From Pedobacter xixiisoli (GTDB lineage Bacteria; Bacteroidota; Bacteroidia; Sphingobacteriales; Sphingobacteriaceae): a DNA stretch of 64,000 nucleotides. Both the position numbers and the translations under genes were made by a program. Positions 7,821 to 17,508 of this stretch are shown here, in pieces (positions within the stretch are counted from its first letter, which is position 1; the number at the start of each line of letters is the position of its first letter). Under the pieces are notes generated by a model. It worked only from the letters and a program-made list of their open reading frames with translations. It had not been told where the DNA came from and searched no databases. Where the stretch lies: NCBI RefSeq assembly GCF_900215335.1, contig NZ_OCMT01000003.1, positions 496,001 through 560,000 of the forward strand, written 5' to 3'.

Positions 7821-9410
7821 CTATTTTTTGGTAAGCCTAGTGATTTTTTCGTGAAGAGAACCAATTTTAAATGGTTTCCCAATAATGTCATCAGCGCCTA
7901 CACGCTTTGCAGTTTCTTTGTCAGAATCTAGCACGCCTGCCGAAAACGAAATGATTGGTGTATTTTCCTTTCCAGGAATATGACCTTCTCTAATTTTCTG
8001 TATAGCCTCTAATCCGTTCATTACTGGCATGTAGGTGTCCATCAATATTAAATCAAAGTTCTCTTTTTCCAGTGCTTCTAAGGCAGCTGCACCATTGGTA
8101 ACTACTGTAGATTGAACTTTCCAGTCATTTAATATTTTAACAATTAGGAAGACGTTGATAGAATTGTCTTCTGCTACTAAAATCCTCAAACCATCTAGCG
8201 TAGGGAGTTTCTCGGGAGCTTTTTTAATATCTACCCTTTCTTCCTTCTCTATTATTTTATACCATTTGGTGAATGAGAAAGTACTCCCTTTGCCCAGTTC
8301 ACTTTTTACATCTAATTCTCCGCCTTTTAATTCGGCCAGTTTTTTAACAATAGACAAGCCTAATCCTGTGCCACCATAAACTCTGGTATGTACGTTTTCA
8401 ACCTGCTCAAAAGAGTGGAAAATAGTTTTAATGTTATCTTCAGCAATACCAATCCCCGTGTCAATTACTGAGAATCTAAGTAATGCGGTGTTGCCTCTGT
8501 TTTCCAGCACTTCTAGTTTAAAAGTAACCTCGCCTTCGTTTGTGAACTTTACCGCATTGCTTAACAAGTTCATGAAAATTTGATTCAAGCGAAGTGAATC
8601 TGCCATAATGTATTTTGGTACATTTTGTTCGATAATGAGCTTTAAACCAATGTGTTTTTCTAGCGCTTTAATATTTAGCAAATTTGCAGCTTGGGTAGCT
8701 AACTCTTTGATGTTTGTTTCCGCAAAACTGATGGTGTATTTGCCAGCTTCAATTTTAGAAAGGTCTAGAATGTCGTTGATAACACCTAACAAAGAATTAG
8801 AAGATATATCGAGTAGGCCTACAATTTCTTTCTGATCCTCTGTTAATTCCTGTTGGTTGAGTAGGTGAACTAGCCCTAGAATGCCATTAATAGGCGTACG
8901 AATTTCGTGGCTCATGTTGGCCATGAAACTCTCTTTTGCTCTTTTTCCCTGTTCAGCTTCTTCTTTTGCCTTAATTAAATCAGACTGTATTTTTTCGAGC
9001 TGTTGGTTTTTAGTCTTAATCTCTATTTGTGTTTTAACCAACTGGATAAATGAATCTACCTTCGCAGAAGTGATATATGGATCTAAAGGCTTGTATAAAT
9101 AATCAACAGCACCGGCACTTAAACCTCTAATTGCATATTTGGCCTCGGTAGAAATTGCAGTTACAAAAATGATTAATATATCTTGTGTTCGAGCATTGTT
9201 TTTAAGTATTTCAACCAATTCGAAGCCATTCATTTCTGGCATTTGTACATCTACAAGGGCAATAGCAATTTCTTTCTCCCAGCATATGCGTAGCGCATCA
9301 TTGGGCGAAGTAGTGGTAATGATATTAATATCGTTCCTATTTAATAAGGCTTCTAAAGCAATGATATTCTCCTGCTTATCGTCAACAATTAAAAGGTTAA
9401 TTTTGCTCAT
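7821..9410 (-). CDS. Soluble hybrid histidine kinase (REC-HisKA-HATPase-REC)
   Basis: This is a cytosolic phosphorelay protein with no membrane segment. An N-terminal receiver (about 3-125, phospho-acceptor Asp54 in LVDVQMPEMNG) is joined by a coiled coil to a HisKA domain (ANMSHEIRTPING, His near 169), an HATPase_c domain (N box about 275, GGTGLGLSIVKKL about 345) and a C-terminal receiver (about 405-525, LILMDTYMPVMNG). It is the last gene of a leftward operon, 13 bases after cheR. Receiver-first kinases usually take phosphate from another kinase, here plausibly the upstream CHASE3 kinase. That link is inference. Confidence 0.9.
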   Translation of the reverse strand: MSKINLLIVDDKQENIIALEALLNRNDINIITTTSPNDALRICWEKEIAIALVDVQMPEMNGFELVEILKNNARTQDILIIFVTAISTEAKYAIRGLSAGAVDYLYKPLDPYITSAKVDSFIQLVKTQIEIKTKNQQLEKIQSDLIKAKEEAEQGKRAKESFMANMSHEIRTPINGILGLVHLLNQQELTEDQKEIVGLLDISSNSLLGVINDILDLSKIEAGKYTISFAETNIKELATQAANLLNIKALEKHIGLKLIIEQNVPKYIMADSLRLNQIFMNLLSNAVKFTNEGEVTFKLEVLENRGNTALLRFSVIDTGIGIAEDNIKTIFHSFEQVENVHTRVYGGTGLGLSIVKKLAELKGGELDVKSELGKGSTFSFTKWYKIIEKEERVDIKKAPEKLPTLDGLRILVAEDNSINVFLIVKILNDWKVQSTVVTNGAAALEALEKENFDLILMDTYMPVMNGLEAIQKIREGHIPGKENTPIISFSAGVLDSDKETAKRVGADDIIGKPFKIGSLHEKITRLTKK

Positions 9411-9423
9411 TTATGTGTGTGAA

Positions 9424-10245
9424 TTAGCTGATTTTTTGATAAATGTTATTCTTTTTATCTACTGCTTTAAACTTTTTAGCAATCTGATAATCACGAATAG
9501 CTTCTTTTCCGCCTAGGCATAGAAAGCCAAAGTTAGCAAGACTATTGTAAAATAGGTTAATTACGCTCTTTTGTAACTCTGGATTAAAGTAAATTAATAC
9601 ATTTCTGCACGAAATTACCTGAAATTCGTTAAACGGACCATCGGATACTAGGTTGTGCATAGAGAACAACACGTTTTTCTTCAAGTGCCTAGAAATAGAG
9701 GCGGCATCGTATTGGGCGGTATAATAATTAGACAGCGATTTTCCACCGTCAATAGCATGATAATTCTCTGAGTATTGTTTCATCTTTTGGAGGTCGTAAA
9801 TACCTTCTCTAGCTGTTTCCAATACTTTATGGTTAATATCTGTTCCATAAAAGAAACTACGATCGTATAAGCCTAGCTCCTCAAATAAAATGGTAAAAGA
9901 ATAAAGTTCTTCGCCGGTAGAGCAGCCTGCATTCCACACTTTAAGGTGTGGGTATGAGCTAAGGTACGGGATAACGTTTTCTTTTAAGGATTTGAAGAAC
10001 TTTGGATCACGGAACATTTCGGTTACGTTTACCGTTACTTCGTTTAAAAAATCGTGAAAGAAATCTTCGTTGTTGGTTAAAGTACTTCTAAGATCAAAAA
10101 AATCGAGGCGTTTCAATAGCATGATCCTATCCAGTCTTCGTTTTAGGGACGCTCTAGAGTATCCTTCAAAATCAAAGCCATAGATGTTTCTAGTAATAAT
10201 TACAATTTCTTCTACTTGTTCGTCTGTGATTAATTCTTTCGTCAT
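9424..10245 (-). CDS. CheR-type protein-glutamate O-methyltransferase
   Basis: CheR enzymes use S-adenosylmethionine to methylate glutamates on chemoreceptors or related sensory proteins. The 273 residues contain the N-terminal helical CheR_N region (1-70), the SAM motif WNAGCSTGEELYS at about 104-116, and SCRNVLIYFN at about 213 in the methyltransferase core. It sits between two hybrid kinases with gaps of 19 and 13 bases. Related Bacteroidota operons often carry a cheB next to this gene; none is here. No chemoreceptor is in the window, so the methylation target may be a kinase. Function in chemotaxis is not assured. Confidence 0.9.
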   Translation of the reverse strand: MTKELITDEQVEEIVIITRNIYGFDFEGYSRASLKRRLDRIMLLKRLDFFDLRSTLTNNEDFFHDFLNEVTVNVTEMFRDPKFFKSLKENVIPYLSSYPHLKVWNAGCSTGEELYSFTILFEELGLYDRSFFYGTDINHKVLETAREGIYDLQKMKQYSENYHAIDGGKSLSNYYTAQYDAASISRHLKKNVLFSMHNLVSDGPFNEFQVISCRNVLIYFNPELQKSVINLFYNSLANFGFLCLGGKEAIRDYQIAKKFKAVDKKNNIYQKIS

Positions 10246-10264
10246 GTACGCTAAAAAAAAATAC

Positions 10265-13200
10265 TTAACTCAACCAAACCCTTAACATCGATAGTAATTT
10301 GTCGATATCTACCGGTTTAGAAATATAGTCGCTGGCACCTGCTTCCATACATTTTTCTCTATCGGTTTTCATTGCTTTTGCGGTTAATGCAATTACAGGA
10401 AGATTGGCCAGATGTCTTTTTGACCTAATTTGCCTCATCGCCTCGTAGCCATCCATCTCTGGCATCATAATATCCATCAACACAAGGTCAATCTCTTTAT
10501 GTTCTTCTAATTTTTCTAAGGCTTCAATACCGTTATTGGCTATAATTACCTTTATTTCATAATCTTGCAACGCAGATGATAAGGCAAATATGTTACGCAT
10601 ATCATCATCAGTAATTAAGATGGTTTTATTTTGTAAAGCCTTTTCTATGGTTGGCGCATAGTTCTTTGGAGCTTTGGTAATCTTAACGGTGTCTTCTTGC
10701 TTAGGAGCATCTGCCTGCAGTTTGTTCATAAACAAGCTAACCTCGTCCAAAAGTCTATCATTAGATTTGTTGCTTTTTAAAACCATTGCCTGCGAATAAC
10801 GCATAATATGCGCCATCTTCTCCTTGTCGAGTTCCATCGCGGTATTAATAATTACCGGCACTTCTTTAGTTTCTGGATTAGACTTAATTTCATCTAACAA
10901 ATCGAAACCAGAAATGTCGGGAAGCTTAAGGTCTAAGATGATACAGTCGAAAGTGCTTTCTTCCAACATTTGCCTAGCCTCTGCACCAGTATAGGCTTGC
11001 GATACTTTTGCTCCTTTTTTAATCAGTTGCTCGGTAAGCTCGTTGCTTTGTAAAATCTGGTCTTCAATTACTAAAACGTTATGAAAATCGTATTTGTACT
11101 GGTTAGAAAGTAACTCAAATGCGTAATCTAACTTTTCTTTGTCTACAGGTTTTTTGAGGAAACCGATAGCACCTTCTTTCTTCGCCTTACTTGCTTTTTC
11201 ATCACCAGCCGACATCATATGAATTGGAATGTGTTGCGTAGCTGGATTAGCTTTAAGCTGTTTCAAAATGCTCCAGCCGTCCATTACTGGCAGCATTACA
11301 TCCAATACTATTGCGTCTGGAAGTTCTGAAATTGCTAACTCTAAGCCAGTATCACCACTGTGTGCCAAGATAGGTTCAAATCCTTTTTCGATGGCGTAAG
11401 CTTTTAATATTTCTGCAAAATTCTCGTCGTCTTCTACAATAAGTAGTTTGTTTCCATCGCCACTTTTAAGCAGGAAAGGCTCTTTTTCCGCTACTGGTGC
11501 TTTTCTTTCTTCATAAGCAGGGGTACTTTCTTTCTCCACTTGGGCAAATGGCTTTTCTTCTTTCTTGCCGCCCAAAGCTTGAGGTATGAATAAAGTAAAC
11601 GTGCTACCCATGCCCACTTCACTCTTCAGTTGGATTTCGCCACCTAATAAATTGGCTAATTCTCTGCTAATAGACAAGCCTAAGCCGGTACCGCCATATT
11701 TTCTGCTGGTAGAACCATCTTCTTGCTGAAATGCTTCGAAAATAACCTGTAGTTTGTCTTTAGGAATCCCGATTCCGCTATCGGTAACCGAAAAGTAAAT
11801 TGGTGGCAGTTCGCTATCTAGTAGCGATTTGTTTTGTTTGATTTGGCTTTTCTCACCGATACCTGCTTCTACAACAATGGTGCCTTTTGCTTTCGTAAAT
11901 TTAAAGGCGTTCGAGAGTAAGTTTTTAATGATTTGCTCTAAGCGAGTTTGGTCGGTTGCAATGGTTTCTGGTAAATTATCAGCTAGCTTAAACTCAAAAT
12001 TGATTTCTTTTTGATTAGCAACTTCACTAAACAACGATTTGGTATGGCTTTGAATGGTACTAGGTTTAACCTGTTCTATCACCAAGTCAACATTACCTGA
12101 TTCGATTTTAGAAAGATCTAGGATATCGTTAATCAATGCCAATAAGTCGGAGCCAGCATTGTGGATTACACCCGCATATTTTATCTGTTCGTCTGATAGA
12201 TTGGCCTGTTTGTTTTCCTTTAAAATTCTAGCCAATATCAAAATACTGTTGAGTGGCGTACGCAACTCATGGCTCATATTAGCCAAAAATTCAGATTTGT
12301 ATTTGCTGCTCAACTCTAATTCTTCTGCTTTTAGGCTAATGGCTTCTTTAGCTTGATTGATAGAAAGGTTCTTTTCTTCTAAGAGCTGTGCTTTTTCTTC
12401 CAATTCTGAGTTGGCCTGCTGTAATTCTTCCTGTTGTACCCTTAGCTCTTCTTCTGAGGCTTGAAGTTCTTCGGTTTTGTGCATCAAATCTTCGTTGGTT
12501 ACACGAAGTTCTTCTTGTTGTGCCGTAAGTTCTTCTGCTTGCTGTTGTGTTTTCTCAAATAACTCCTGCAATTTAACTTTAGCTTCTGTGCTGTTCACAG
12601 AAATGCCGATACTTCTGTTCATTAACTCTAAGAAATTGAGATGATGAGCGAGAGGTGCTGACATGAGTCCAATTTCTAGTACAGCAATGGTTTCTTCCTC
12701 AAATAAAATTGGCATGCATAAGATATGGCTTGGCGCAGTGTTTCCAAACGCCGAACTAATTTTAAAGTAACCTTCTGGTACCGGACTAAAAACTTTAGTG
12801 CTTTTTTCAAGGGCGGCTTGTCCAGCAAGTCCTTCTCCAAAATGATATTTCTTCCTAGGGAAATCTTCGTTGATAGCAAAAGTACCTCCTACCTTTAGCG
12901 TTTTTTGAGTGCGATTGACTAAATAAAAAGCCCCAATGGGATAGCCCAATAAGTTACAAATAGAAGTAATGATATTTTCTCCGAGCTGCTCCATTTCAAA
13001 ATCGCCCCTCATTGCCTCACTCACTTTTGCTCCACTGCTCAGCGTCCAATTATGCTCATGGTTTTTTATAGAGAGTTCTTCTAATTCTTTATTAGACAAT
13101 AAAATTTGCCTTTCAGCTTCTTTTTGTTGGTCAAATGTTTTTCTAATGTATCTTAACAAAAACAGCAACAGTCCAAAAATAACTAGTGAACTTGTGATGA

Positions 13201-13759
13201 TTACCGTGATGGTTTGGGTGCCTCTAGTGGTAGCAACATCTTGCCTTTGTTTTAGTAGCCTATATTCCTCTGTAATTAAATCATCAGAAAATGCCAAAAA
13301 TTTAATTTTATCTAACCTGCCTCTATCAGTTAAAAATTGATTCTTAGCTGCAGCGAAATTGCCAACATTGCCTTTTGCAGCAATTTGTTTCAACTCAGAA
13401 ACCTTTGCTAAAGCATAAAATTTGATACTGTCTGCTTTTCTTGTTTGTACAGGGTTATCTTCTACTAAATCTATCAATTCTTCTACAGTAGGTAAAATTT
13501 TATTGATGTTTTCGTCATAAGGTGCACGATAATCATCTCTTTCTGTTAAAATAAAACCTCGTAAAGAAGCTTCTGTGTGCAAAAGACGTATCTCTAATCG
13601 TTCTGCTGTTTTGGCAACTTCTTGCGTGTGCGAAATCCAATCATAACTATTGTTTAATGATTTGATACTGAGGTAAGAAGCAATAGCGGAAATCAGTGCG
13701 AAGATTAAAGAAACCGTAAAGCCAGTAAGTATTTGCTGCTTAAAGGAAAGTTTGAGCAT
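10265..13759 (-). CDS. Membrane hybrid histidine kinase with CHASE3, GAF and three receivers
   Basis: This 1164-residue sensor begins with a membrane segment (about 9-30), a periplasmic CHASE3 domain (about 35-180) and a second membrane segment (about 185-205). A GAF domain (about 240-395), a long Glu/Gln-rich coiled coil (about 400-480), HisKA (ANMSHELRTPLNS, His near 497), HATPase (GGTGLGLSISREL near 690) and three receivers follow, with acceptor Asp near 818, 941 and 1095 (VLDVMLPVMDG, ILDLKLPDISG, LMDIMMPEMDG). It heads the operon with cheR and the second kinase. Multiple receivers suggest a branched relay; no DNA-binding output is encoded nearby. Confidence 0.92.
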   Translation of the reverse strand: MLKLSFKQQILTGFTVSLIFALISAIASYLSIKSLNNSYDWISHTQEVAKTAERLEIRLLHTEASLRGFILTERDDYRAPYDENINKILPTVEELIDLVEDNPVQTRKADSIKFYALAKVSELKQIAAKGNVGNFAAAKNQFLTDRGRLDKIKFLAFSDDLITEEYRLLKQRQDVATTRGTQTITVIITSSLVIFGLLLFLLRYIRKTFDQQKEAERQILLSNKELEELSIKNHEHNWTLSSGAKVSEAMRGDFEMEQLGENIITSICNLLGYPIGAFYLVNRTQKTLKVGGTFAINEDFPRKKYHFGEGLAGQAALEKSTKVFSPVPEGYFKISSAFGNTAPSHILCMPILFEEETIAVLEIGLMSAPLAHHLNFLELMNRSIGISVNSTEAKVKLQELFEKTQQQAEELTAQQEELRVTNEDLMHKTEELQASEEELRVQQEELQQANSELEEKAQLLEEKNLSINQAKEAISLKAEELELSSKYKSEFLANMSHELRTPLNSILILARILKENKQANLSDEQIKYAGVIHNAGSDLLALINDILDLSKIESGNVDLVIEQVKPSTIQSHTKSLFSEVANQKEINFEFKLADNLPETIATDQTRLEQIIKNLLSNAFKFTKAKGTIVVEAGIGEKSQIKQNKSLLDSELPPIYFSVTDSGIGIPKDKLQVIFEAFQQEDGSTSRKYGGTGLGLSISRELANLLGGEIQLKSEVGMGSTFTLFIPQALGGKKEEKPFAQVEKESTPAYEERKAPVAEKEPFLLKSGDGNKLLIVEDDENFAEILKAYAIEKGFEPILAHSGDTGLELAISELPDAIVLDVMLPVMDGWSILKQLKANPATQHIPIHMMSAGDEKASKAKKEGAIGFLKKPVDKEKLDYAFELLSNQYKYDFHNVLVIEDQILQSNELTEQLIKKGAKVSQAYTGAEARQMLEESTFDCIILDLKLPDISGFDLLDEIKSNPETKEVPVIINTAMELDKEKMAHIMRYSQAMVLKSNKSNDRLLDEVSLFMNKLQADAPKQEDTVKITKAPKNYAPTIEKALQNKTILITDDDMRNIFALSSALQDYEIKVIIANNGIEALEKLEEHKEIDLVLMDIMMPEMDGYEAMRQIRSKRHLANLPVIALTAKAMKTDREKCMEAGASDYISKPVDIDKLLSMLRVWLS

Positions 13760-13906
13760 ATCAACCTTATATTAATATTGAAAAAATGTAGGCTAAGATA
13801 GTCATTAAAGGAGTAAAAGCTAAAGATGTAATGATAATTCACCTTGCAAAAGAAGCGTAAAGTAGTTGTTTTTGTTACCTTTATCCACTTAAAAGAATAT
13901 AAAATA

Positions 13907-14257
13907 ATGAAACTATACGGCATCCCTAATTGTAATACAGTAAAGAAAGCGCAAGATTGGCTAAAGAGTAATGGCAACGATTTCGAATTTCATGATTTTA
14001 AGAAAAAGGGTGTTACTGCAGAAAAACTTACCGAGTGGTTTAATGTTTTTGGCTGGGAAAAAGTAATTAACAGAGCAGGTTTAACCTTTAAAAAGTTAAG
14101 TAAGGAAGAACAAGCTGCAATTAATTCGGCAGACACAGCAATACCTTATTTAATTAACAACACCAGCGCCATTAAAAGACCAATTGTAGAGGTGGATGGC
14201 AAAGCCGTTTTGTTGGGTTTCAAGGAAGATGAATATCACTCGTTACTCGCTAAGTAA
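13907..14257 (+). CDS. ArsC/Spx-family thioredoxin-fold protein (YffB-like)
   Basis: The 116-residue protein starts MKLYGIPNCNTVKKAQDWL, the Spx/ArsC N-terminus with a single redox Cys (Cys9) rather than CXXC, and ends with the family's RPIVEVDGKAVLLGF motif. YffB/Spx-like members bind glutathione or regulate RNA polymerase; which applies here is not clear. Arsenate reductase activity is unlikely without ars neighbours. I used ATG 13907; an in-frame GTG-type extension upstream adds 21 residues without family support. It is divergent from the CHASE3 kinase gene. Confidence 0.85.
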   Translation: MKLYGIPNCNTVKKAQDWLKSNGNDFEFHDFKKKGVTAEKLTEWFNVFGWEKVINRAGLTFKKLSKEEQAAINSADTAIPYLINNTSAIKRPIVEVDGKAVLLGFKEDEYHSLLAK

Positions 14258-14306
14258 TAGGCTTGTTAAATTTTGTTAAAAGGATTAGATAGAGGTTAAA
14301 GTGCCT

Positions 14307-14314
14307 TACATTTG
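14307..14314 (+). promoter_or_regulatory. -7 box (TACATTTG) three bases before a start codon
   Basis: An exact TAnnTTTG box ends 3 bases before the ATG at 14318. If used, the transcript would be leaderless. No convincing -33 TTG lies at 17-23 bases upstream. Confidence 0.4.
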
Positions 14315-14317
14315 GAT

Positions 14318-15037
14318 ATGTTGAAGAAGCTATATTTATTGGGTTTACTGTTGTTGCCATTGGTTACATTGGCGCAAACTACTTACATTACTGGAAATGT
14401 TTTTGATAACGAGCAGCGAGGTTTGGCCTTGCAGGACGTAGCAGTTAGAAATATTACCACTAAAGCTTTGGTAGTAACTGGTAAAGATGGCCGTTTTGCG
14501 TTAGCTGCAAAGGCAGGAGATTTAATTTCGTTTGGGCTTTCGGGTTACCAAACCGACACTGTTTACTTAACTAACTTATTTGCAAAAAACATTTACCTAC
14601 GATCAGCAGTAAATACTTTAAACACCGTGAACATCACCACAGCTAAAATTTCTCCCTTTTTAGATACTAAAGATCCTGACGCTGTTGCAGCTAGGCAGGT
14701 TGATGCTTCTAAAAACAGAGGTGGGTTGCGCTTAGGACTGGGTTACGGAAAATGGCGCAGACAACAAGCAAAAGAACGAGAGTTAGAAGAAGCCGCTGAT
14801 ATTAACGAAGAAATTTCGAAAAACTTTAATAAACAGGTTATTCAAAAATTGGTGGGTTACAAAGAGAAAGATTTGGAAGATTATATTGGCATGTACCGCC
14901 CAACTCCTGAACAAATCAAAGCAGAAACGCCATTTAATTATACTTACTACATTGCCACTACGTTTAATGAGTGGAAAAAACTTCCCGCTGAATCTAGAAA
15001 GATGCCTTCTTTGCCAAAATTGAAGGGTAATCCTTAG
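14318..15037 (+). CDS. Secreted protein with carboxypeptidase-regulatory-like (CarboxypepD_reg) domain
   Basis: The 239-residue product has a signal peptide (MLKKLYLLGLLLLPLVTLAQ) and a beta-sandwich CarboxypepD_reg-like domain (about 21-105: ITGNVFDNEQRGLALQDVAV, then FGLSGYQTDTVYL). The rest is charged and helical and ends in a basic, Pro-rich tail. Such proteins are common in Bacteroidota envelopes and have no enzyme activity assigned. I chose ATG 14318; the two preceding codons open only with TTG. The M1 peptidase gene follows after 74 bases with its own promoter-like sequence. Confidence 0.8.
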   Translation: MLKKLYLLGLLLLPLVTLAQTTYITGNVFDNEQRGLALQDVAVRNITTKALVVTGKDGRFALAAKAGDLISFGLSGYQTDTVYLTNLFAKNIYLRSAVNTLNTVNITTAKISPFLDTKDPDAVAARQVDASKNRGGLRLGLGYGKWRRQQAKERELEEAADINEEISKNFNKQVIQKLVGYKEKDLEDYIGMYRPTPEQIKAETPFNYTYYIATTFNEWKKLPAESRKMPSLPKLKGNP

Positions 15038-15062
15038 TTATATAGTAATATTCATGTGCTAA

Positions 15063-15094
15063 TTTGAAAATTATTGCTTTTCAAATTACCTTAG
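15063..15094 (+). promoter_or_regulatory. Candidate promoter of the M1 peptidase gene
   Basis: TTTG (15063-15066), a 20-base spacer and TACCTTAG (15087-15094, one mismatch to TAnnTTTG) lie 17 bases before the ATG at 15112. Confidence 0.5.
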
Positions 15095-15111
15095 CATTAA
15101 AATAGTCAAAC

Positions 15112-17088
15112 ATGCAAAACACATTCTTGAAAACCTTAACGGTTGTAATAGCCGTTTTATATGCACAATTGAGTTTCGCTCAAGAAAAAGTAGCGAGCAA
15201 ATATGTGCCAGAAGAAGCTTTTAGTCCTTTGTTTTATACTCAAAACGGTAATGAATATCGTTCTGCAAGTGGTGCTCCTGGGCCTAAATATTGGCAAAAC
15301 AGAGTAGATTATAACATCAGTGCCAATTTAGATGAAGCTACTAACAAAGTTAAGGCAACTATTACCATCACTTATAAAAATAACAGCCCAGAGAAACTGC
15401 CTTATTTATGGTTGCAGTTAGATCAAAATTCGTTTAAATCTGATTCTCGCGGCTTAGCCATTACACCAGCTCGTAGTAGATATGGTGCACAGGGTGAGAA
15501 ATTTAGCGGAGGTTACGACATTACTAACCTATCTGTTTCTCAGAAAGCAAAAGCCGTAAAGTTTACTTCTTTAGTGGAAGATACTCGTATGCAAATCCGC
15601 TTAGACCAACCCATGGCAGCTAATGGCGATGTAGTGGTAATTAAGATGGATTATGTGTATGAAATTCCAGTTTTGGGTTCAGATAGAACAGGTCACTTAA
15701 CAACAAAAAACGGTGAAATTTTCGCAGTGGCGCAGTGGTTTCCTCGCATGAGTGTTTATGACGATATTTTGGGATGGAACACTTTGCCTTATTGGGGTGC
15801 TGGTGAGTTTTATTGCGAATATGGCGATATCACTTTTGACGTAACTGTACCTGGAAACCATATAGTGATGGGGTCTGGAGAATTACTAAACCCTCAAGAA
15901 GTATTTACTGCAGAACAATTGAAACGTTGGAATGAAGCAAAGAACAGCGATAAAACGATTCATATTAGATCAGAGGCTGAAGTAACAGATCCAAAATCTC
16001 GTCCTGCAAAAGATAAATTAACGTGGAAATTCAAAATTACAAACACTCGTGATGCAGCTTGGTCTTCATCGAAAGCTTTCGTTTTAGATGCAGCAAGTAT
16101 CAATTTGCCAAGTGGTAAAAAATCCTTAGCGGTATCAGCACATCCGGTAGAGAGTAATGGTGTAGATGGTTATGGTAGAGCGGTAGAATATGTAAAGGCT
16201 TCTATCGAGCATTACTCAAAAATGTGGTACGAATATCCATATCCAATGGCAGTTAACGTGGCTACAAACATTGGTGGTATGGAATATCCAGGTATTGTGT
16301 TTTGTGGTTGGAAAGCTAAAAAAGGAGATGCTTGGGGTGTTATCGACCACGAGTTCGGCCATATCTGGTTCCCTATGATTGTAGGTTCTAACGAACGTAA
16401 ATTTGGATGGATGGACGAAGGTTTCAATACTTTTATTAACGATTTATCGAGCACTGAGTTTAACAATGGCGAGTACAAACCACGCCAAATGAATATGAAT
16501 GCTATTGGTAAAGCCATTATTGGAAATCCGAAATTTGAGAATATGATGTTAATGCCAGATGGAATGGCAGAAAATAACATTGGCTATAACTTGTACTATA
16601 AGCCAAGTTGGGCATTACATATTTTGAGAGATCAGATCTTAGGAAAAGATCGTTTTGATTATGCTTTTAAGGAATACATCAATAACTGGGCATACAAACA
16701 TCCAACTCCTTGGGATTTCTTCCGTACAATGGAAAATGCTGCTGGTGAAGATTTAAGTTGGTTCTGGAAAAGCTGGTTCATCAATAACTGGAAAATGGAT
16801 CAAGGCATTGCTGAAGTAAAAGAAGTAAAAAATAACGGAGCAATAAGTGCTTACACCATTAAGGTGGATAATTTGGATAAAATGCCATTACCAATAATTT
16901 TAGGAATTAAAACTAAGAGTGGTAAAACGGAGATCGTAAAAGTAGCGGCAGATGTTTGGATGAAAAACACCAGTTGGGTAGTGAATTATCCAACCACAGA
17001 AGAAGTAGTTGAAGTGGTGTTAGATCCACAGCAAGTATTGCCAGATAGCAATACCGATAATAACAGATGGACTGTAGGAAGAAACTAA
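15112..17088 (+). CDS. M1 family zinc metallopeptidase, exported
   Basis: This is a predicted aminopeptidase-type enzyme of the gluzincin fold. A signal peptide (about 1-24, ends LSFAQ) is followed by an N-terminal beta domain (about 60-310) and the catalytic domain with the M1 exopeptidase motif GGMEYPG (about 385) and zinc site HEFGH (His413, Glu414, His417), with Glu436 in MDEGFNTF exactly at the HEXXH-X18-E spacing. A short C-terminal beta domain ends in FxxDTDNNRW-type sequence without a T9SS sorting tail, so the location is probably periplasmic. Substrate is unknown. A strong terminator follows. Confidence 0.93.
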   Translation: MQNTFLKTLTVVIAVLYAQLSFAQEKVASKYVPEEAFSPLFYTQNGNEYRSASGAPGPKYWQNRVDYNISANLDEATNKVKATITITYKNNSPEKLPYLWLQLDQNSFKSDSRGLAITPARSRYGAQGEKFSGGYDITNLSVSQKAKAVKFTSLVEDTRMQIRLDQPMAANGDVVVIKMDYVYEIPVLGSDRTGHLTTKNGEIFAVAQWFPRMSVYDDILGWNTLPYWGAGEFYCEYGDITFDVTVPGNHIVMGSGELLNPQEVFTAEQLKRWNEAKNSDKTIHIRSEAEVTDPKSRPAKDKLTWKFKITNTRDAAWSSSKAFVLDAASINLPSGKKSLAVSAHPVESNGVDGYGRAVEYVKASIEHYSKMWYEYPYPMAVNVATNIGGMEYPGIVFCGWKAKKGDAWGVIDHEFGHIWFPMIVGSNERKFGWMDEGFNTFINDLSSTEFNNGEYKPRQMNMNAIGKAIIGNPKFENMMLMPDGMAENNIGYNLYYKPSWALHILRDQILGKDRFDYAFKEYINNWAYKHPTPWDFFRTMENAAGEDLSWFWKSWFINNWKMDQGIAEVKEVKNNGAISAYTIKVDNLDKMPLPIILGIKTKSGKTEIVKVAADVWMKNTSWVVNYPTTEEVVEVVLDPQQVLPDSNTDNNRWTVGRN

Positions 17089-17108
17089 TCTAGCATTTAA
17101 AAATAAAA

Positions 17109-17138
17109 ACCCGTAAGTTTAAACTTACGGGTTTTTTT
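17109..17138 (+). terminator. Terminator of the M1 peptidase gene
   Basis: ACCCGTAAGTTT followed directly by its exact complement gives a 10-bp stem with a TTAA turn, then seven T residues. Confidence 0.92.
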
Positions 17139-17508
17139 GTGCCTAAAATTAAATTCGATAATCTTTATAGTTGTGAATGTTAGATATTATTTGATATTTT
17201 AGCTTTAACCAAACCAAAGCCGTTTAGGCTTTTAACCAAATATAATCTGATGAAAAAGTTGATTTTTGAGGCTTTGCTATATAGCGAAGGCCTATTCCTT
17301 TGCGTAGCAGCTACGCAAAAACCAAACCTTATCACATGTATTTGCCTTAGTCATAACAATTTTTTGGGTAATAAATTATCGAAATAAATAGTGTGTTAAC
17401 CTTTTGTTATTTCTAAGGTAATATTGTTTTTAACTGGGTTGCTTAAAATTGCAACAATTATCAAATAAGCGCATATCTCAAAATAGATTTAGCTAATCTC
17501 AATAAAAG
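17139..17508. other. 370-base gap before the ECF sigma gene, with a hairpin
   Basis: No open frame of note is seen. TTTGCGTAG (17299-17307) and its complement CTACGCAAA (17311-17319) form a perfect 9-bp hairpin around CAG. The gap is otherwise AT-rich and must hold the control region of the sigma factor gene. A weak TAGATTTA box at 17484-17491 is 17 bases before the ATG but has no partner TTG at the right distance. Confidence 0.5.
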
